DNA from: Trichaptum fuscoviolaceum
Taxonomy: Eukaryota > Basidiomycota > Agaricomycetes > Hymenochaetales > Trichaptaceae
Length of the DNA: 64,000 nucleotides
Direction of reading: 5' to 3'
Assembly: GCA_910574455.1 (NCBI GenBank)
Contig: CAJSYZ010000011.1
Coordinates: forward strand, 62,001 to 126,000
The notes under the pieces were generated by a model. It had not been told where the DNA came from. It ran no database searches and was given only the letters and a program-made list of their open reading frames with translations. Made by a program: the position numbers and the translations under genes. Numbering within the stretch: position 1 is the first letter of the stretch; each line of letters begins with the position of its first letter. Of the stretch, positions 21,087 through 35,000 are shown piece by piece.

Positions 21087-24000
21087 TTAAAAGTCTGCGC
21101 CGTCCGTAGCCGAATCCCATAATGAACCCTCGTCCTCGCGATCGCCTTCCCCGTCCTCTCTGCCTGTGTCATTCTCCTCGCCCTCAAAACCTCCACTGCG
21201 TCCATAACCCATGCTGAAATTCTCGTCCGCATCCTTGTTCTCATCCTGATCCTGATCCTTGTCCTCCTCCTGATCCTTGTCCTCGTCCTCGTCTCCCTCG
21301 CCAAGCACACTCTCGTCCTCCATATCGTCTTCCCTATCCTTGAAATCCTCGACTTCTTCGCCGTCATTATCCTTATCCTCCTTGCACTTACTACTTCTAG
21401 TAGCGCCCTTGCCATATGTATACTCGCCGCTCGCATCCGCGTCTCCAACGTCAAGATACAGGGAGAAATCCCTGCCAGTGACACCCGATCCAACAAGTTC
21501 GGTGTTCTTTCCCGCACTAAAATCTTCAATGGAATTGTAAGCTGCTAGGCGGGATCGGACCTTCTCCCAGTTTGATTCAGTAAAAAACGAGGAATTCGAC
21601 AATAAGTTAACATAGTCGTCCATATGAGGCTGCCACAGAGCACTGGTGAAGTACCACTCAGCGCCACCAAACTCTTCTTTGATCTTTTGCAACCGGGCCA
21701 CCTGCTTGTCGATTGCAACCTTGACCTGTTCATGAGAAGTTCAGCGAATAAAGCCACTATAAGAACTGAAGTAGATAGATACCGCGGTTGCCGCAAGAGC
21801 GAGGGCACCGATAGGCTTTCCTATTGTGTTTTTGTCCAGTACTTTATGCCGACCCAGGGCCAAGACTAGGTGTACGGACAACACTGAGATTACGAGATCA
21901 GAGCAGAACAACCCTTGCTTCTGTACTTTCAGAGTCAATGCAGGGACACGAAGGGTGACATGGGGCAAATTTTCACATACCTTATCCATACTATGCCAGC
22001 GTTCCCAGAGGAATGGTTCAGCTTTCTTCTTGTCGACCATCGTCTGCAACATCTTCACAATTTCTTCGGTCTCCACTGACTTAGAACGCTCGTTGCCGAC
22101 GAAACTCGAAATTGATTGTTCGGCTTTCTCGAACAATTTCTTGCGCCAACTATCAGAGCATCTCTGGGCTGCCTACAGGGCAGATCATACTTGATTCAAA
22201 ATGGCCGATGTAAGACAATAAGGGATGACTCAACTAAAGAACAGATGTCGGCCAATTGCGTGTCGTAACTAAGTTCGACAGAATCAAACACCTTCCCCCA
22301 CAAGGTTCCGATGGACTTATTGTCCGGGTTTTGCCATGGAGTTGTGGACTTTCCAACTGCGCGATACAGTGAAGGCAGAAGAATGTGAGTCCAGCCTGCC
22401 TGAGTTCCGGGAGGGAGACACTGATTCGTTGCCCTTTTTTTGCCGGGAACGCGGGATCCCTCCCTTCCGATACTATTTCTATCCTTGTCTTCAAGCCCTA
22501 CAGATGTCTGCATTTCTGCAAGTTAGTGGATGTATATCATAGACATGATTTGATTAACGCACAGAGCTAGTAGTCCGAGAGACTTTGCGATGACCATCAT
22601 GAGCCTTGGTTGCGAGCACTTCGGGTTCAGGACTGATGGATACTGTCGTCATCGCAGGTGATTGTGCTCGTGGTGTTAGCGACACCTCACAACCACTTGC
22701 CTGTTTAAAGGAGCCATGAATTAGTACACGAATCAATTGCAGCAATTAGCTCACACTTGCAATATGTTGCGCATGAGCCGCCAGAGACCTCTTCAAATTG
22801 CGAATAGAAGTAGAAGATTTTATCTGTAGCAATTAGAGGAATTGTTACCAAGAAAAGCTCGAAGAGAATTGAATACCAGTATATCAGCCTGAGAATGACT
22901 GTCTTGCAGTTTACTCTTGTTACTAGTAGTGAGGTTCAAATCCTTGTTGCTTAATCAGAAATGATATGAAATGGAGATTAGAAGGATTAACACTAACTGT
23001 CGAGGCAGCCTGTGATGACGGCTTCTTCATATACACGTTCATGCTAGTCTGTTTTAGATAGTAAGGAAGTGATTTGAATATTGGGTGGAAATGCAAGAAT
23101 TACCACGGCATGCGAGTTAGAGTCCGGCGGTGACTTCCTCTTCTTATTATTCGCGATCATGCTGTCCTACAATAAGCAAAGCTTAGTAGACGACCAGATC
23201 CTTGCCAAAGAAAGGGGTGCAGAAAGTTATCCTATTGAGTGTCGATGCCTACACATACCTGCATCTGCAGATACAACGCCGGCGATTGCTCTCTATGTCC
23301 ATCGACAGTAATACCCTCCTGACGAGATGACAGGTGAGTAGTGAGGGGATAAAAGCAGAATAAACTTACCGTTACATCAAGCTGGGAGTTGGCGATTCTC
23401 TGCATTTTCGCGCCCTATTCAGAGTACGGTTTGGTAAGTAATGAAGTAAAGATATGTCGACGCCGAAGGCCACAAGAAAGTCCGGCACCAGATCCATGCT
23501 TTGATGTGAAACACTCACCTGAACGGCCGATTGTCTCCTGATATTCTTCTTCTCCAGAGCACAAAGAAGGAAGGATAAGTAGCGCGAACGAAGCAAGACA
23601 TTATGATGCCACTTACCAACGTTGTAGGAGCCTGCAACTCGGAGAGAGTGTCGCGGGATAGCTTCCTTTTCTTCGATTTATTGCTGGCTCCATCCTGATA
23701 CGATACAGAAACATTGTTAATTAGCCATCGTTGTGCATGCGACTCCACCGATGCATAGTCCCTTGAACTTTAAGCGGCACTCACATTGGCTTGGGGCGGT
23801 ATTGTAAGTCTCCTCGCGTCCTAATTAAACGCACAATCAAAATATTAAGATTTCATCTGCCAGTCTAATAAATGCTTTAACCAACTCACATTATCAGTGT
23901 CGGAGTCAACAAGATGTGCCGTCTGTCGCTCGCTCGCAAAGCTATTCTTTACACCTTGAAAACTCGTGAGGGTTACTGTCTCTCCTTCATCCTCCCAAGG

Positions 24001-25417
24001 ACTAAAGTTTGCATCCTTCTGCACTGAGGCGGGGAGCCTAAATTTTCCTTGCGTCAGCCAGGCTCACAACTTGAAACAAAGATAAGGATGTGAGCATTAT
24101 AAGAAGCTGCAACGTTCGGGTTCATGATGATCTTGAAGAAGTGTGGCACGGCGGTGACCCGGGCCGCCACGGTCGCTGCCACTGGCAGTGTCACTGGCGC
24201 ACGCGTGGCACGCTCAAACTGCCAGTGGCGGGCGCATTCAAGCTATCAGTACTAGTACTAGTAGTAGTAGTAAGTCGTACTACGATGATAAGCTTCAAGT
24301 AGCTGAGTTTAAATCATGCTTCACACTCACTAGCAACTTGAATTTGTTTGAATTTGAAACTGATCTTTCGTACTACGATGCCAACGGTTGAGTAGTACGA
24401 CTTCAAACTCACAAGTCAATATCTTCTACTATCTTCCCTGCGATCTCAGGATTTCTGCCCTCTCCGCCGAAGAAAGTGGATCCATCTGTGTTGCGAAGTG
24501 CCCTGACAGGTCGCTTTGTCTTATCGTTCCGTTTCGACGTATTGGGCGAGTCTATCATGTCTGTATCCTCACCAGAAAGACTGCTGTCCTGTCCTGCAAG
24601 CGTACTATGACAGCCAGTGCCTCCTATGATACGACTTGAAGCCTTTGCGCCCTGCACGCGAGTACGGAAAGGAAGTGCACCTATGGTGTCCTTTTTCCTC
24701 GCCTTTTTTGCGCGCTCTCTATCTGGTCCATTGGAATTGGCTGCATCATAACGTGAGTCAATATGTTCATCTTTCAAAATCTAAAGTCGTAAAGGTAATG
24801 CAACTTACGAACATTCAACTTTGCGTTGCCTTCAGCTTCACAAAAGCTGTCTTTTTCCTCCGAGTCGTTCGTTGATCCTGCAATGCCAATATCTCGTAAC
24901 TCGACTGTCGCTGTCTTGAAGATAAGGACTCACTAGCTTCAGGAGTGTCTTTCGGTTTTTTTAGCCCTCGTTTGTCAGTGCCAGCCAGCTTAGGTGCAGT
25001 TGAGCCCATCTGGGTGCGAATGTCAAGAGCCTTCGACAAATTCTTCTCAAGCTCCATCGTCTCCAGTATCGCTGTTTCCTGTTGCTCTGCTGCAGCTCTC
25101 TTTTTGCGTACCTTCTCAGATGCCTCTTGTTCTTTTGCTGCCCGTTTCTGTTCCGCATCAAGTTTTCTCTTCTCTCTCGCATCCGCGGCTTGTTGAGCCG
25201 CAGCTTCGCGCAGAGCTGCCCGTTCTTCCTTCTGTTTTTCCTTCTCCTTTTCCCTCAATGCCTCACCACGCTTTGAGGCCTGCTCTTCTCTCCTTCTCTC
25301 CTTCTCTTCTTTCTCCCTCAATACCTCCTCTTTCGTTCGACGTGTTCTGAGTTTATTGACTATGGCTCCCGGGTGCTGATCGCTATTCTTAGCCCGCGTT
25401 TGTCTTCGAGTTGACAT
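21087..25417 (-). CDS. Plavaka-linked gene: charged coiled-coil N-terminus, acidic C-terminus
   Basis: Function unknown. The likely start at 25417 encodes MSTRRQTRAK, then a long Lys/Glu/Ala-rich coiled coil (KEEVLREKEEKERRREEQ and so on, to about 25000) and a basic stretch KKPKDTPEASESLSSRQRQS. Further coding segments at 24777-24409 (SLSGEDTDMIDSPNTSKRND) and in small exons between 23950 and 22140 are plausible but not modelled; the frame leaving the first exon meets a stop at 24815, so a splice I cannot place or a defect exists. The last exons read FEKAEQSISSFVGNE...MDK (22136 to about 21980), VLALGRHKVLDKNTIGKPIG (to about 21782) and VAIDKQVARLQKIKEEFGGA (from 21725), ending in an Asp/Glu-rich tail and TAA at 21087. 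It is divergent from the transposase across 25418-26052. Genes of this style beside Plavaka transposases are common in mushrooms, as I recall. Confidence 0.5.
24115..24410. repeat. CACTGGCAG-rich, tri-nucleotide-repeat segment
   Basis: Contains GCCACTGGCAGTG and GCCAGTGGCGG words, an (AGT)n run near 24248-24271 and inverted GTCGTACTAC/GTAGTACGAC arms at about 24274 and 24396. It falls inside the minus-strand gene, so it is either an intron or a small insertion. Confidence 0.4.
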
Positions 25418-25439
25418 TCTTGTGCAGTGTTTCAAGTCG

Positions 25440-26052
25440 AGGCACGCTGACAGGTGCTATGAGTTTCGATGGTGAATCAAGTTGGCAAAGGTGCAAGTTG
25501 AAGTTGAAGTTGGAGATGAGGGCGCCTATTCAAGGAAAATTTACGCCCACTTGCACTTCAAGTTGCACTGCCAGTGCCTGATCCTGCTGGCACTGGCAGC
25601 CTGCCACTGGCAGTGAGTGAGCCTGAGTGACTCCGAGTCTGAGTCATGCCACTGGCACTGGCAGTGATTGGCAGCCTTCAAGTTAGGCTGACTCGGAATG
25701 AGCCTGACTCAGACTCGGACTTGGACACTCGGATACTCAGGCTAGCTCTATTACTAGTACTATCACAGTGCTACTAGTACTAGTACTACTCACTGGCACT
25801 TCAAGTTGCAGGCTCACTGGCAGGCTGGCGGCGGTGCCACTGAGTCACTGACAGCCTGAGGCTGTGGCTACTCAGGCTACCGGTACTACTACTACTAACT
25901 TCAAGTTGTTACGCGGGCGTCACCGCTGAGCGTGCCATTCAACTTTAAATTTCAAGTTAGCATTTGCGCTCGCTCCTACTTCAAGCTCAACTTGTTGTCA
26001 GTACTGCCGGCCGCCTGACGTACAATAGGCTGTGTTCAAGTTACTGGAACTA
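25440..26052. promoter_or_regulatory. divergent intergenic region with TTCAAGTT and CACTGGCAG arrays
   Basis: Between the minus-strand coiled-coil gene and the plus-strand transposase. TTCAAGTT (or AAGTTGAA) occurs many times (for example near 25497, 25557, 25676, 25801, 25898, 25950, 26034), interspersed with CACTGGCAG/TGCCAGTG words and CTGAGTC/GACTCGG words. Clustered short words of this sort are typical transposase-binding subterminal repeats of CACTA-group elements. Here they also sit where a bidirectional promoter would be expected. Similar words recur at 50040-51000 and 56030-56085. Confidence 0.45.
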
Positions 26053-29000
26053 ATGCCGGTAACTCGGCGAAGGCCCAAACCCGTTCATCTTACAGATATC
26101 TTCCCCCCGACTATTCAATGCACCTTCTCCTTCTGCAGCAGGAGGTTCAAGAATCAATCCGCAAGAACAAGACATGAATATTCAGCTCACCCGTCATCAT
26201 TTGCAACAAGACCTGCTGCTTGTGGTTACGACTCGGATTCCTCACCCAAGCAACCCGCACGACCTTCGACACCTCAAGCTCTTCCCGGCTCTCCTGAACT
26301 TCCAACAGACTTGGAGGGCCATCATGAAGATGAAAGCGGCTGCAACTCTTCAAGTTACGACTACGACATTTCTATACTCACACAGGATATCTCGATGCTT
26401 AGCATAGGCCGAGACGAGCTGCTTCAAGATTTAGACGGTCCTGATTGCCTGCCCCATGCTGACACTGGAGATGACGAACTTGAAGACCAAGACCTATCTT
26501 CTGCTGATCCGGACTCCGACATTGGAGATTATGAAGAGAACAATGATAACTTAAAGGTGTATCACAGATATTTAAATGGTGCGCGCTAAGTATGATGTCC
26601 CCGGTTTACTGTAGCATTCTGACACCAAATATCGTGCAGCCACTCCATGCGATGAAGAAGGGAACTTGTTAGAAAAGGAAGAACCGCCCGTTTTACGGAA
26701 CGAACCTGCGTCAAATGACTGGTTTCCCTATTCGTGCCGAGCAGATTTCGAGCTCGCAGATTTTCTCTATCGCGAAGAGCAAATGTCTGCTGGCAACATA
26801 ACAAAGCTTCTCGGAATTATGAAGGCTTATCAACTAATTCAGTCCACGGAGAACGCACAATCTGTTGAATTGGGCGCGACAGATCCCAACTTCGATGACT
26901 CAGATCTGGATACAGCTGGTACACTGCTTGATGGAGATGCACAAAATTTGTACAAGATCATTGACACTACAAAAGTCGGTGATGTATCTTGGAAATCCTT
27001 CAGTAACTTCTACACTACCGACAAGGGCCAAAAAGCGTCAAATGAGAACATCGAGTCATGGAAGAGGAAAGAATATGATGTATGGTATCGGGATCCTTTG
27101 GAAGTGATCCGAAATTTGGTGGATAATCCGGCTTTAGAAGGCGAATTTGACTTTGTCCCGTTTCGTGAATTTCAGACAAAGGAGGACACCGATAATATCA
27201 ATGACAAAGAACGAGTTTTCAGAAATTACATGTCCGGGAATTTTGCTTGGGAACAGGCTGTAAGTCATGACTCATTAACTCGCACAGATACTTATTATCC
27301 TTGACTTAGAACAAGATCTATGCAGAAGATAAAGCAGTCCATGGATCTATGTTCGTCCCGGTCATCTTAGGGAGCAATAAGACAACGGTTTCTGTTGGAA
27401 CTGGCAATAATGAATACTATCCTTTGTATCTCTCGATTGGGAATGTATCAAACAAGGCCCGGCGGTCCCAGAAACTGAATACAGTCCAGCTCATAGCATT
27501 TCTGGCAATACCAAAGAGTATGTGTTAATAGTGATCTATTTGATTGAGTTCTGATGCTTTGCAGCTGAGCGGCAATACGAAAAGTCAGATGACTTCCGGC
27601 GTTTTCGACATCAGATTTTTCATTCGTCTATATCGAGGATCTTAAACTCGCTGAAAACCGCAATGATCATGAACACTCAGAAAACTATTCTCCGGTGCCC
27701 TGATGGTCACTTGCGTAGGTCAGTTTTCGGACTTGGCTCATATATAGCCGATTATCCGGAACAGGTCAGCCTTTGCGCCATATGCACTGGATGGTGCTGC
27801 AAGTAAGTCCTAGCTTTCCTGAAATCAAGCTCTGTTGCGATAACTTACTTTCAACATTATAGATGCACAGCGCCTCACAAGGACCTCGATAATCCGGAAT
27901 TTGTATCAATTCCTCGAACAAAAGAGCTGCACGAACGATTGATAGAACAGGTAGACGTCAACAACATGAATAAAGCAACAATTCGGAAAGAGTACGGATT
28001 CCACCAGGACATTGTGGTACGTGCTTCAAATTATTCATTGGATGCGTATATTGCAGCTGATACGTTGCTCCGTAGCCTTTCACCAATGACATTCCGCGCG
28101 CAGATATATGCGATCTCATATCTCCGGACCTGCTGCACCAAATCATCAAAGGCGTGTTCAAGGATCATCTTGTCGAGTGGATATGTCAGAGCTTGACCAC
28201 GTCAGAGCTGGACATTGTGGATAAAAGGTGCTGTTTTTTTACAAGTTGTTTAATGTGAATACCGTTGCTAATCTCCGCGTAGAATCAGAGTCGCTGCTCC
28301 TTTTCCTGGACTTCGCAGATTCCCCGAAGGCCGAGGCTTCAAGCAATGGACAGGCAATGATTCTAAGGCACTTATGAAAGTATGTGACCTTTTTATCTTG
28401 TTCGAGGCAGTGGTTTGCTGATATTTGATGCAATTTGCTTAGGTATATCTTCCGGCTATCGTGGGCATTGCACACGATGATATGATTCGCACATTAAGTG
28501 CATTTCTAGACTTCTGTTACCTTGTGCGTCGGTACACGATTACAGCCTCAACTCTTGATCAAATCAAAGCCTCTTTGGATCACTTTCACCGTTATCGGCA
28601 AATATTCATAGCTAAGGGCATCCGGGATAACTTTTCACTACCACGACAGCATGCTATGGTCCATTATCCAACATTGATCCCTCTGTTCGCTGCACCGAGT
28701 GGACTGTGCTCATCGATTACAGAGAATAAGCATATTTATGCGGTCAAAGAAACATGGCGACGCTCGAACGGAAATGATCCCTTGGGCCAGATGATCACAG
28801 CAAATCAACGACTTAGTAAACTTATTGCATCGAGGTCAGACTTCGAACGGCGTGGAATGCTAGACGATACGCTATCTGAGGCTACGTGGAAAGTTTTGCG
28901 AGATGTTCTGCGGAAGAATATGTCAGAGCCGGAGGAGGAGGATGCTGAGAGGATCCCGAACCAGAGGGAGCAGATGCAGTGTATTGGTATGCCAGTGGCA

Positions 29001-32000
29001 GTGTTACGACCGTCGGGAATTGTAGCGGGAAACAGTTTCGGGAAACTGGAATTCGCGACGAGAACCCGCGTTCGGGAATCTGGATTCGCGACTGGGAACG
29101 AGCGTGGGAATTCAGGCGGGAAACGCGCGGGATTCTATCCAGGCGCGTCGCGGGATTCTCAAGGCCAGCTAGGACTCTTCACTGCTTTGAACGTCAAGTA
29201 AGCGGATCCCTAAGGAAGCACTCCACAAGTAAGTATTGCGCAACTAACTACACAGGAGAAAAGAGAGAGATCGCACCTAAGGAAGCACTCCACAAGAGGT
29301 CAAAAGTGGGGTGCTCCTTACGATGCCTACAGCTATTTATCTACTTCGTAAAGACTGTATAGTTAATCTACGCTAAGTGTCCTTGCGCAATGCGCACCTA
29401 TCTACTACAAACGATACATGCTACGACCGCCCTGCTAGGCATGTCTATCCCGTCTCTCCAGATGGCTACGGCCTGTCCGTGGACGTCAGCGTCCGGTCCG
29501 GGGCCGCGACTAGCCAGACTAGGTATGCCAGACTGTTGCAGGTCGTCACCTTGAGGTACTAACGGATTAATGAGCGTATGTTGATAAGTGAATGTACGTG
29601 TGCCGTGGCGGGTCGTCGTAAATGAGTGTGCGTATGCGTGCATGGTTGCCGGGACGGTGGTGCGGGATAAGTCACGTGAGCATGGGATCGTGCGATTCGG
29701 GAATGAGGTTTCGCGCGGGGAATCCAATGGCGGGATTCTCCCCGCGGGTTTGTCTGCTCATGTCGGGATCCTTGGCGGGAAAGTGCGGGAAATGAGAAAA
29801 GGAGCCCGGGATCTCGACATTACCCCCCTCCAAAGGCGCAACTCCGGGGCGCCAAGCTTGAATCTTGCTCAGGTCACAGAGCTCGATAGCGTTGACTTCT
29901 CGAGGGGCGTCCGGGTGTTTTCGATAGAAACTGCGAATTTTAGCCTTTGCATTACCCATATCCTTCGCGGGAATCCATGTATCTTCCGCGCTCGAATATC
30001 CCTTCCATCGTACCAAATATTCAAACCTCCGTCTAAACCGTCTAGCGTCCAGTACCTCTTCCACCTCGTATTCCAGATCTCCTTCTACTTCGACTGGGGG
30101 CGGCGGGGGTTGCGTTCGACCGGGAATATCGTCTTCGTGGTATGGCGAGAGCAGCGATACGTGAAATACGGGATGAATCTTCAGCGACGCGGGGAGTTCG
30201 AGTTCGTAGGTGAGGTCACTTAGCTTTGCCTTCACTTTATACGGCCCTAGTCGTTTCGGTAATAATTTGCGCGCTCCCGGTCGCCGAACGTTCGTCGCCT
30301 CAAGCCATACTTTATCCCCGACTGCGTACTGCGGGGCCTCGTTCCTGGCCTGATCGTAGTGCTGCTTCATGCGTTCTGCCGCAACCTCCAAAGCCGCTCT
30401 TGCCTCTTCCTGTGCCTGCTGAAGCTCCTGTAGTCGTGCGTCCGCGGCGGGGACCGTGGACAGGCCGTCGCTCGGGGCAATCGTGAATTCGGGATTGTAG
30501 CCGTAGACCAGCGCGAACGGGGATTGTCGTGTTGCCGCGTGCGCTTTCGTGTTGTGCGCGAATTCTGCCATTGGGAGTAATCCGGCCCAGTTTTCTTGTC
30601 GTATATCTATGAAAGCCCGTAAATATTGTTCCAGCTCTTGGTTTACCCTTTCGGTTTGCCCATCCGTCTGCGGGTGATACGCAGTCGACGTGGTACCCTT
30701 GATACCGAGTCGGGAAAAAAGGGCTTTCATGAACTGCGCGACAAACTGTGGTCCTCGGTCGGATATGATCTGGCGGGGGGTTCCGTGCAGCTTCCAGACG
30801 TGCTGCAGGAATAGTTCCGCAGTTTCCGGTGCATCAATGTCAGACGTGGTCGGGATAAAATGCGCTTGCTTGGTGAGACGGTCGACCACCACGAAAATTG
30901 CGTCGTAATCCTCAGATCGGGGGAGCTGGGTGATGAAATCGCACGAAATCGCCTGCCAGGGGCCCTGCGGGATTTCGTTCGGTTGCAGGAGTCCTACCGG
31001 GCGTTGGGATCGGTTTTTCGTGCGTGCACAGGTATCGCATCCCGAAACGTATCGTTCTACGAAGTTAGACATCCCGGGCCACCAGTAGTTGCGGCTTACC
31101 ATCTCAAACGTTTTCCAACGTCCAGGATGTCCGGCGGGGAGACTGTCGTGGTAAGTCTTCACCACATCCCGGCGAATGGTCTCGTCTTTCGGGACGTAAA
31201 CCTTACCCTGGTACAGGATGAGGCCTTCTTCGGTGCTCCAGTCCTCAAGTTCCTTGGTCAGGACTCGAGGCGCCTTGGACTTGACCAGCTCGATTGCGTC
31301 CACCAGTTCGTCTTCATACTGATCTGACTTACGAATGCGTCGTAGGAGGGCCTGATCCCCGTGTACCTGCGTCATTCCCCGACGAATTGCCTTTAGTCGA
31401 AACATTTCGGGGGTCAAGAGGGTCCGTCCCGTGTTGTCTTCGCCTTCTGGTTGAAGATCGACGCGTCGTGACATGGCGTCGGGTTTGCCCCCGAGTCGTC
31501 CTGGGCGATGGCGAATCGTAAAGTCGAAGCGGGTGAGGAACAGACTCCACCGGGCTTGGCGTCGCGTCAGCGTTCGGGATTCAGAGAAATATAGCAGATT
31601 CTTGTGGTCAGACACGATATCGAGTTTATGACTCGCACCTTCGAGATAATGTCGCCACTCGTCAAGAGCTCTAATAATCGCGAGTAGCTCCTTGTCGTAA
31701 ATCTCGTAGTTGCGTTCCGCATCGTTGAGGGATTTCGAGAAAAAGGTGACCGGATGTATCAGCCCGTCGTCGCCTTCCTGGGACAAGACCGCGCCGGTCG
31801 CGAAATCAGAGGCGTCGCATTCCACGATGAATTGTCGCGACATGTCTGGCATCATCAGGACGGGGGCGGTCGTGAACATGCGCTTGAGATAGTCGAAAGC
31901 GAACTGCTGGTTTTCTGTCCAGGCCCAGCGAACGTCCTTCTTCAGCAGCGTCGTGAGCGGTTTGACGATGTGCGAGAAATCCCGAATGAAGCGTCGATAG

Positions 32001-35000
32001 AAATTCGCGAACCCGAGGAAGGCTTGAATGTCTTTCACCTTTTTCGGGGTAGGCCAGTCGAGGACCGCCTGTACCTTGGCGGGATCCATCGCCACCTTTC
32101 CCTGCGAAATAATCATCCCGAGATACTCGACGGAAGTCTGTTTGAATTTGCACTTTTCGGGTTTACAGAACAAGTCGTTTTCGCGCAGCCGCTTAAGGAC
32201 TTCCCGTACGTGTTCCTCGTGCTGCGATTCATCTTCGGAAAAGATTAGCAAGTCGTCAAGATAGATGATCACGTATACTCCAATGAGATCTTTGAAGATA
32301 TCGTTCATCATATGCTGGAAGGTCGCCGGGGCATTCGTGAGCCCGAATGTCATCACCGTTGGTTCGAAATGTCCTGCCTGAGTCCGAAATGCGGCCTTCC
32401 ACTCGTCGCCTTGCTTCAGTCGCACGTTGTGGTAGCCCCATCGCAAATCTAACGTCGTGAAAACCTTCGCCTTTTGCAGTGCGTCTACGAGTTCCATCGT
32501 GAGGGGAAGCGGGTATCGATTCTTGACCGTGATGTCGTTCAGTCGTCGGTAATCGACTACCATGCGCAAGGTTCCGTCCTTTTTCTTGATAAAGAAGACG
32601 GGAGCCGCTGCAGGGGATTTCGAAGGTCGTATGTACCCTTTGCGCAGGTTTTCGTCAACGAATTCGCGAAGGGCGTCGCGTTCGGCCGGGGCCAACGGAT
32701 AGATTTTGCTGTACGGGGGAACCTTCCCGGGTTCTAAATCTATGGCGTGATCATACGGCTTGCGCAGTGGAAGCCTTTCGGATTCAACTTTCGAGAAAAT
32801 GTCGGCAAACTCACGAAATTCGGGGGGAACTAGTTCCTCGAAGGTTTTCTCGCCTTCCTTCACTGCTGACTTCTCAGCGATGGCCTGGGAGTGGGTGTAC
32901 GAGGCGGCAATTTTGTACGCGAAATGATCGTCCGTCGTGACGAAGTAGGATTCAGCGTCGTGGTACTGGTCCCAATATTTTTCTGAGTACCGAAATCCTG
33001 GTGGGACAGCTTCCCATTCGGCCTGGGTCCTGTCGGGCCCCCAGGGGGTCTCGACTTCTTCTGCTATGGCGAGGCGGGGAAGCGGGACCAGGCGTTGCTG
33101 GTTGTCGCACTGAGGCGGGCAGCGGTTGAGATCGACCACATCGTTGGTCCAGTCAATGGTTGGGTTATGGTGCCGCAACCAGTCGATCCCCATGATAATA
33201 TCGTCGTCGCCAATATCCGCGACGGCCATGGTCAACTGTTCTAAGTGTCCCTTCATCTCGACGTGGAGGACTACTTCCTTGGTGATGCGTCCAATCGCGT
33301 TCGGGGAATTGTCCGCGTTGCGCAAAAGTATCGGGATTACCAAGTCCCGGGTCTGGAGTCCGTGTCGCGAAACGTAGCGGGAATTTATGAAAGTTCCCGA
33401 CGCACCGCTGTCTAACATTACTGTGGCTAAGGCATCCGTTTTTCCGTCGCTAACCTGTACCGGGAACTTCAAATGTCGTCTAAGACGACGGTCTATTGTA
33501 GAGATGGTTAAATACAAGGGACCATTATTAAGAGAGTTCTTCGGCCACAAGGGCGGTTGGGTCGTATAGGGCGCGACTGAGCAATACGACCCTACTGAAA
33601 ATCCGCTGGGGGCGGGGCCACCAGTACCAACTAATAATCTTATAGAAACACGGTAATTATCGCAACCCGTTTCTGAAGTTACCGCGATAACTTCGGCAGG
33701 CATTCGGCAGCTTGTTCTGCCTTTCAGCTTTGCCTGGGCCGCGCGTGCCGATGCAGCCTTGTCAGGGCTTCGCCGGCAGCGCAGCAGGGCCCCGTACTCA
33801 TTTGAAATAAATATGATATTAATTTAAGAGTGCCTGGACTGCAGTCCAGGCCTATCTACAATTAGAAATGAATACTTTAAATATAAAATAGCACGCGCTA
33901 GGGCGGTGCGTGTAGCGGCCCTGCGTGCGCGTGCGCACGCGGCGGGGAATATCGCACACCCCCGGTTGGCAACCCGTGCGTGGCGCGTCGGGCCCGCTGA
34001 CCACTGGTCGGGCCCCAGGAGAAAAAAAAAAGAGGCATACGAGGGCACCACAGGTCACGGGCGCCGCCAGCCACAACGTTTGTCTTGAGCGCGCGGGTGT
34101 GCGGGCGCGGGCGTGGCGCTACCCGTGCGTGGCGCATCGGGGTCGGCCGCATCTTCGACAGCGGTGGTCTTCGTCGCCATCGCGCGGTACAAAAATGAGT
34201 GTATTAGCGCACTTGAATTGCGCGGAAGGAAGGCGGAGGGGTGAGTGTGTAATGGATGAACTCGTAAAGGAGGTGAGAGCTCGCAAGCGTCGATTACGCA
34301 CGGCTCGATGGATTATGGCTCATCTGTGTACAAAAGCGTGCCACTGTCAGTCAAATCTGAAGACAGTTACAGACCAAAGGTGGTGAGGACGTACTTGGGT
34401 TGCTGCCAACAGCAAGCGTCACCGCCCGCACCGGAGTAGAGCTTCTGCATGATGGGATTAATAACTCTCCCAAGCTCCTTCAGCTTCTCCTCACAATCCT
34501 GCTTCGATGCTTCCTGCGAGGCGTCACACCATAGATCATCATTCTGAAAGAGATCTCTGCCGTCTTGTCCTCGAGATTGAACTTGTCCTTGAGCTTCTCG
34601 TCGTTCACAGAGTTACGGAGGCGGTAGGAGTAAGACTCGAAATCTTGAAAGCTGCGCTGACGCTCGCTTGTCCTTGAGCTTCTCGTCGTTCAGAGAGGTA
34701 CGGAGGTGTAGGTGTAGGACTCGAGGTCTTGAGAGGTGCGCTTGCGCTCGCTTGTCCTTGAGCTTCTCGTTGTCCAGAGAGTTACGAAGGTTGTAGGAGT
34801 AGGACTCGTCGGCGGTCGCCCGAGAAAGCTGCGCTTGCGAGCATACAGCTCGCGCCCGAGAGGCGAGAGGCTGCGGAAGCAGAAGCAAGACGGCGTTTGC
34901 GCGCAGCAAATGCCGTCTTGCCCGTCGTCCATAGCTTAAGAGCTTGAAGAAGAGAGAAGAAAGACAGAAAGACGACGTTCGTGATGCGTGCAGATAGCGC

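Noticed and set aside
28979..29362. Open frame running from the transposase exon into the LTR
   Set aside because: It is a chimeric read-through created by the retrotransposon insertion; the true frame resumes at 39539.
29588..32737. Many plus-strand frames of 60-211 codons
   Set aside because: They are antisense shadows of the gypsy pol gene and its LTR.
33628..33703. ATG at 33703 as the start of Pol
   Set aside because: The ATG and the first 25 or so codons lie in the inserted TIR element; Pol is expected to be made by frameshift from Gag.
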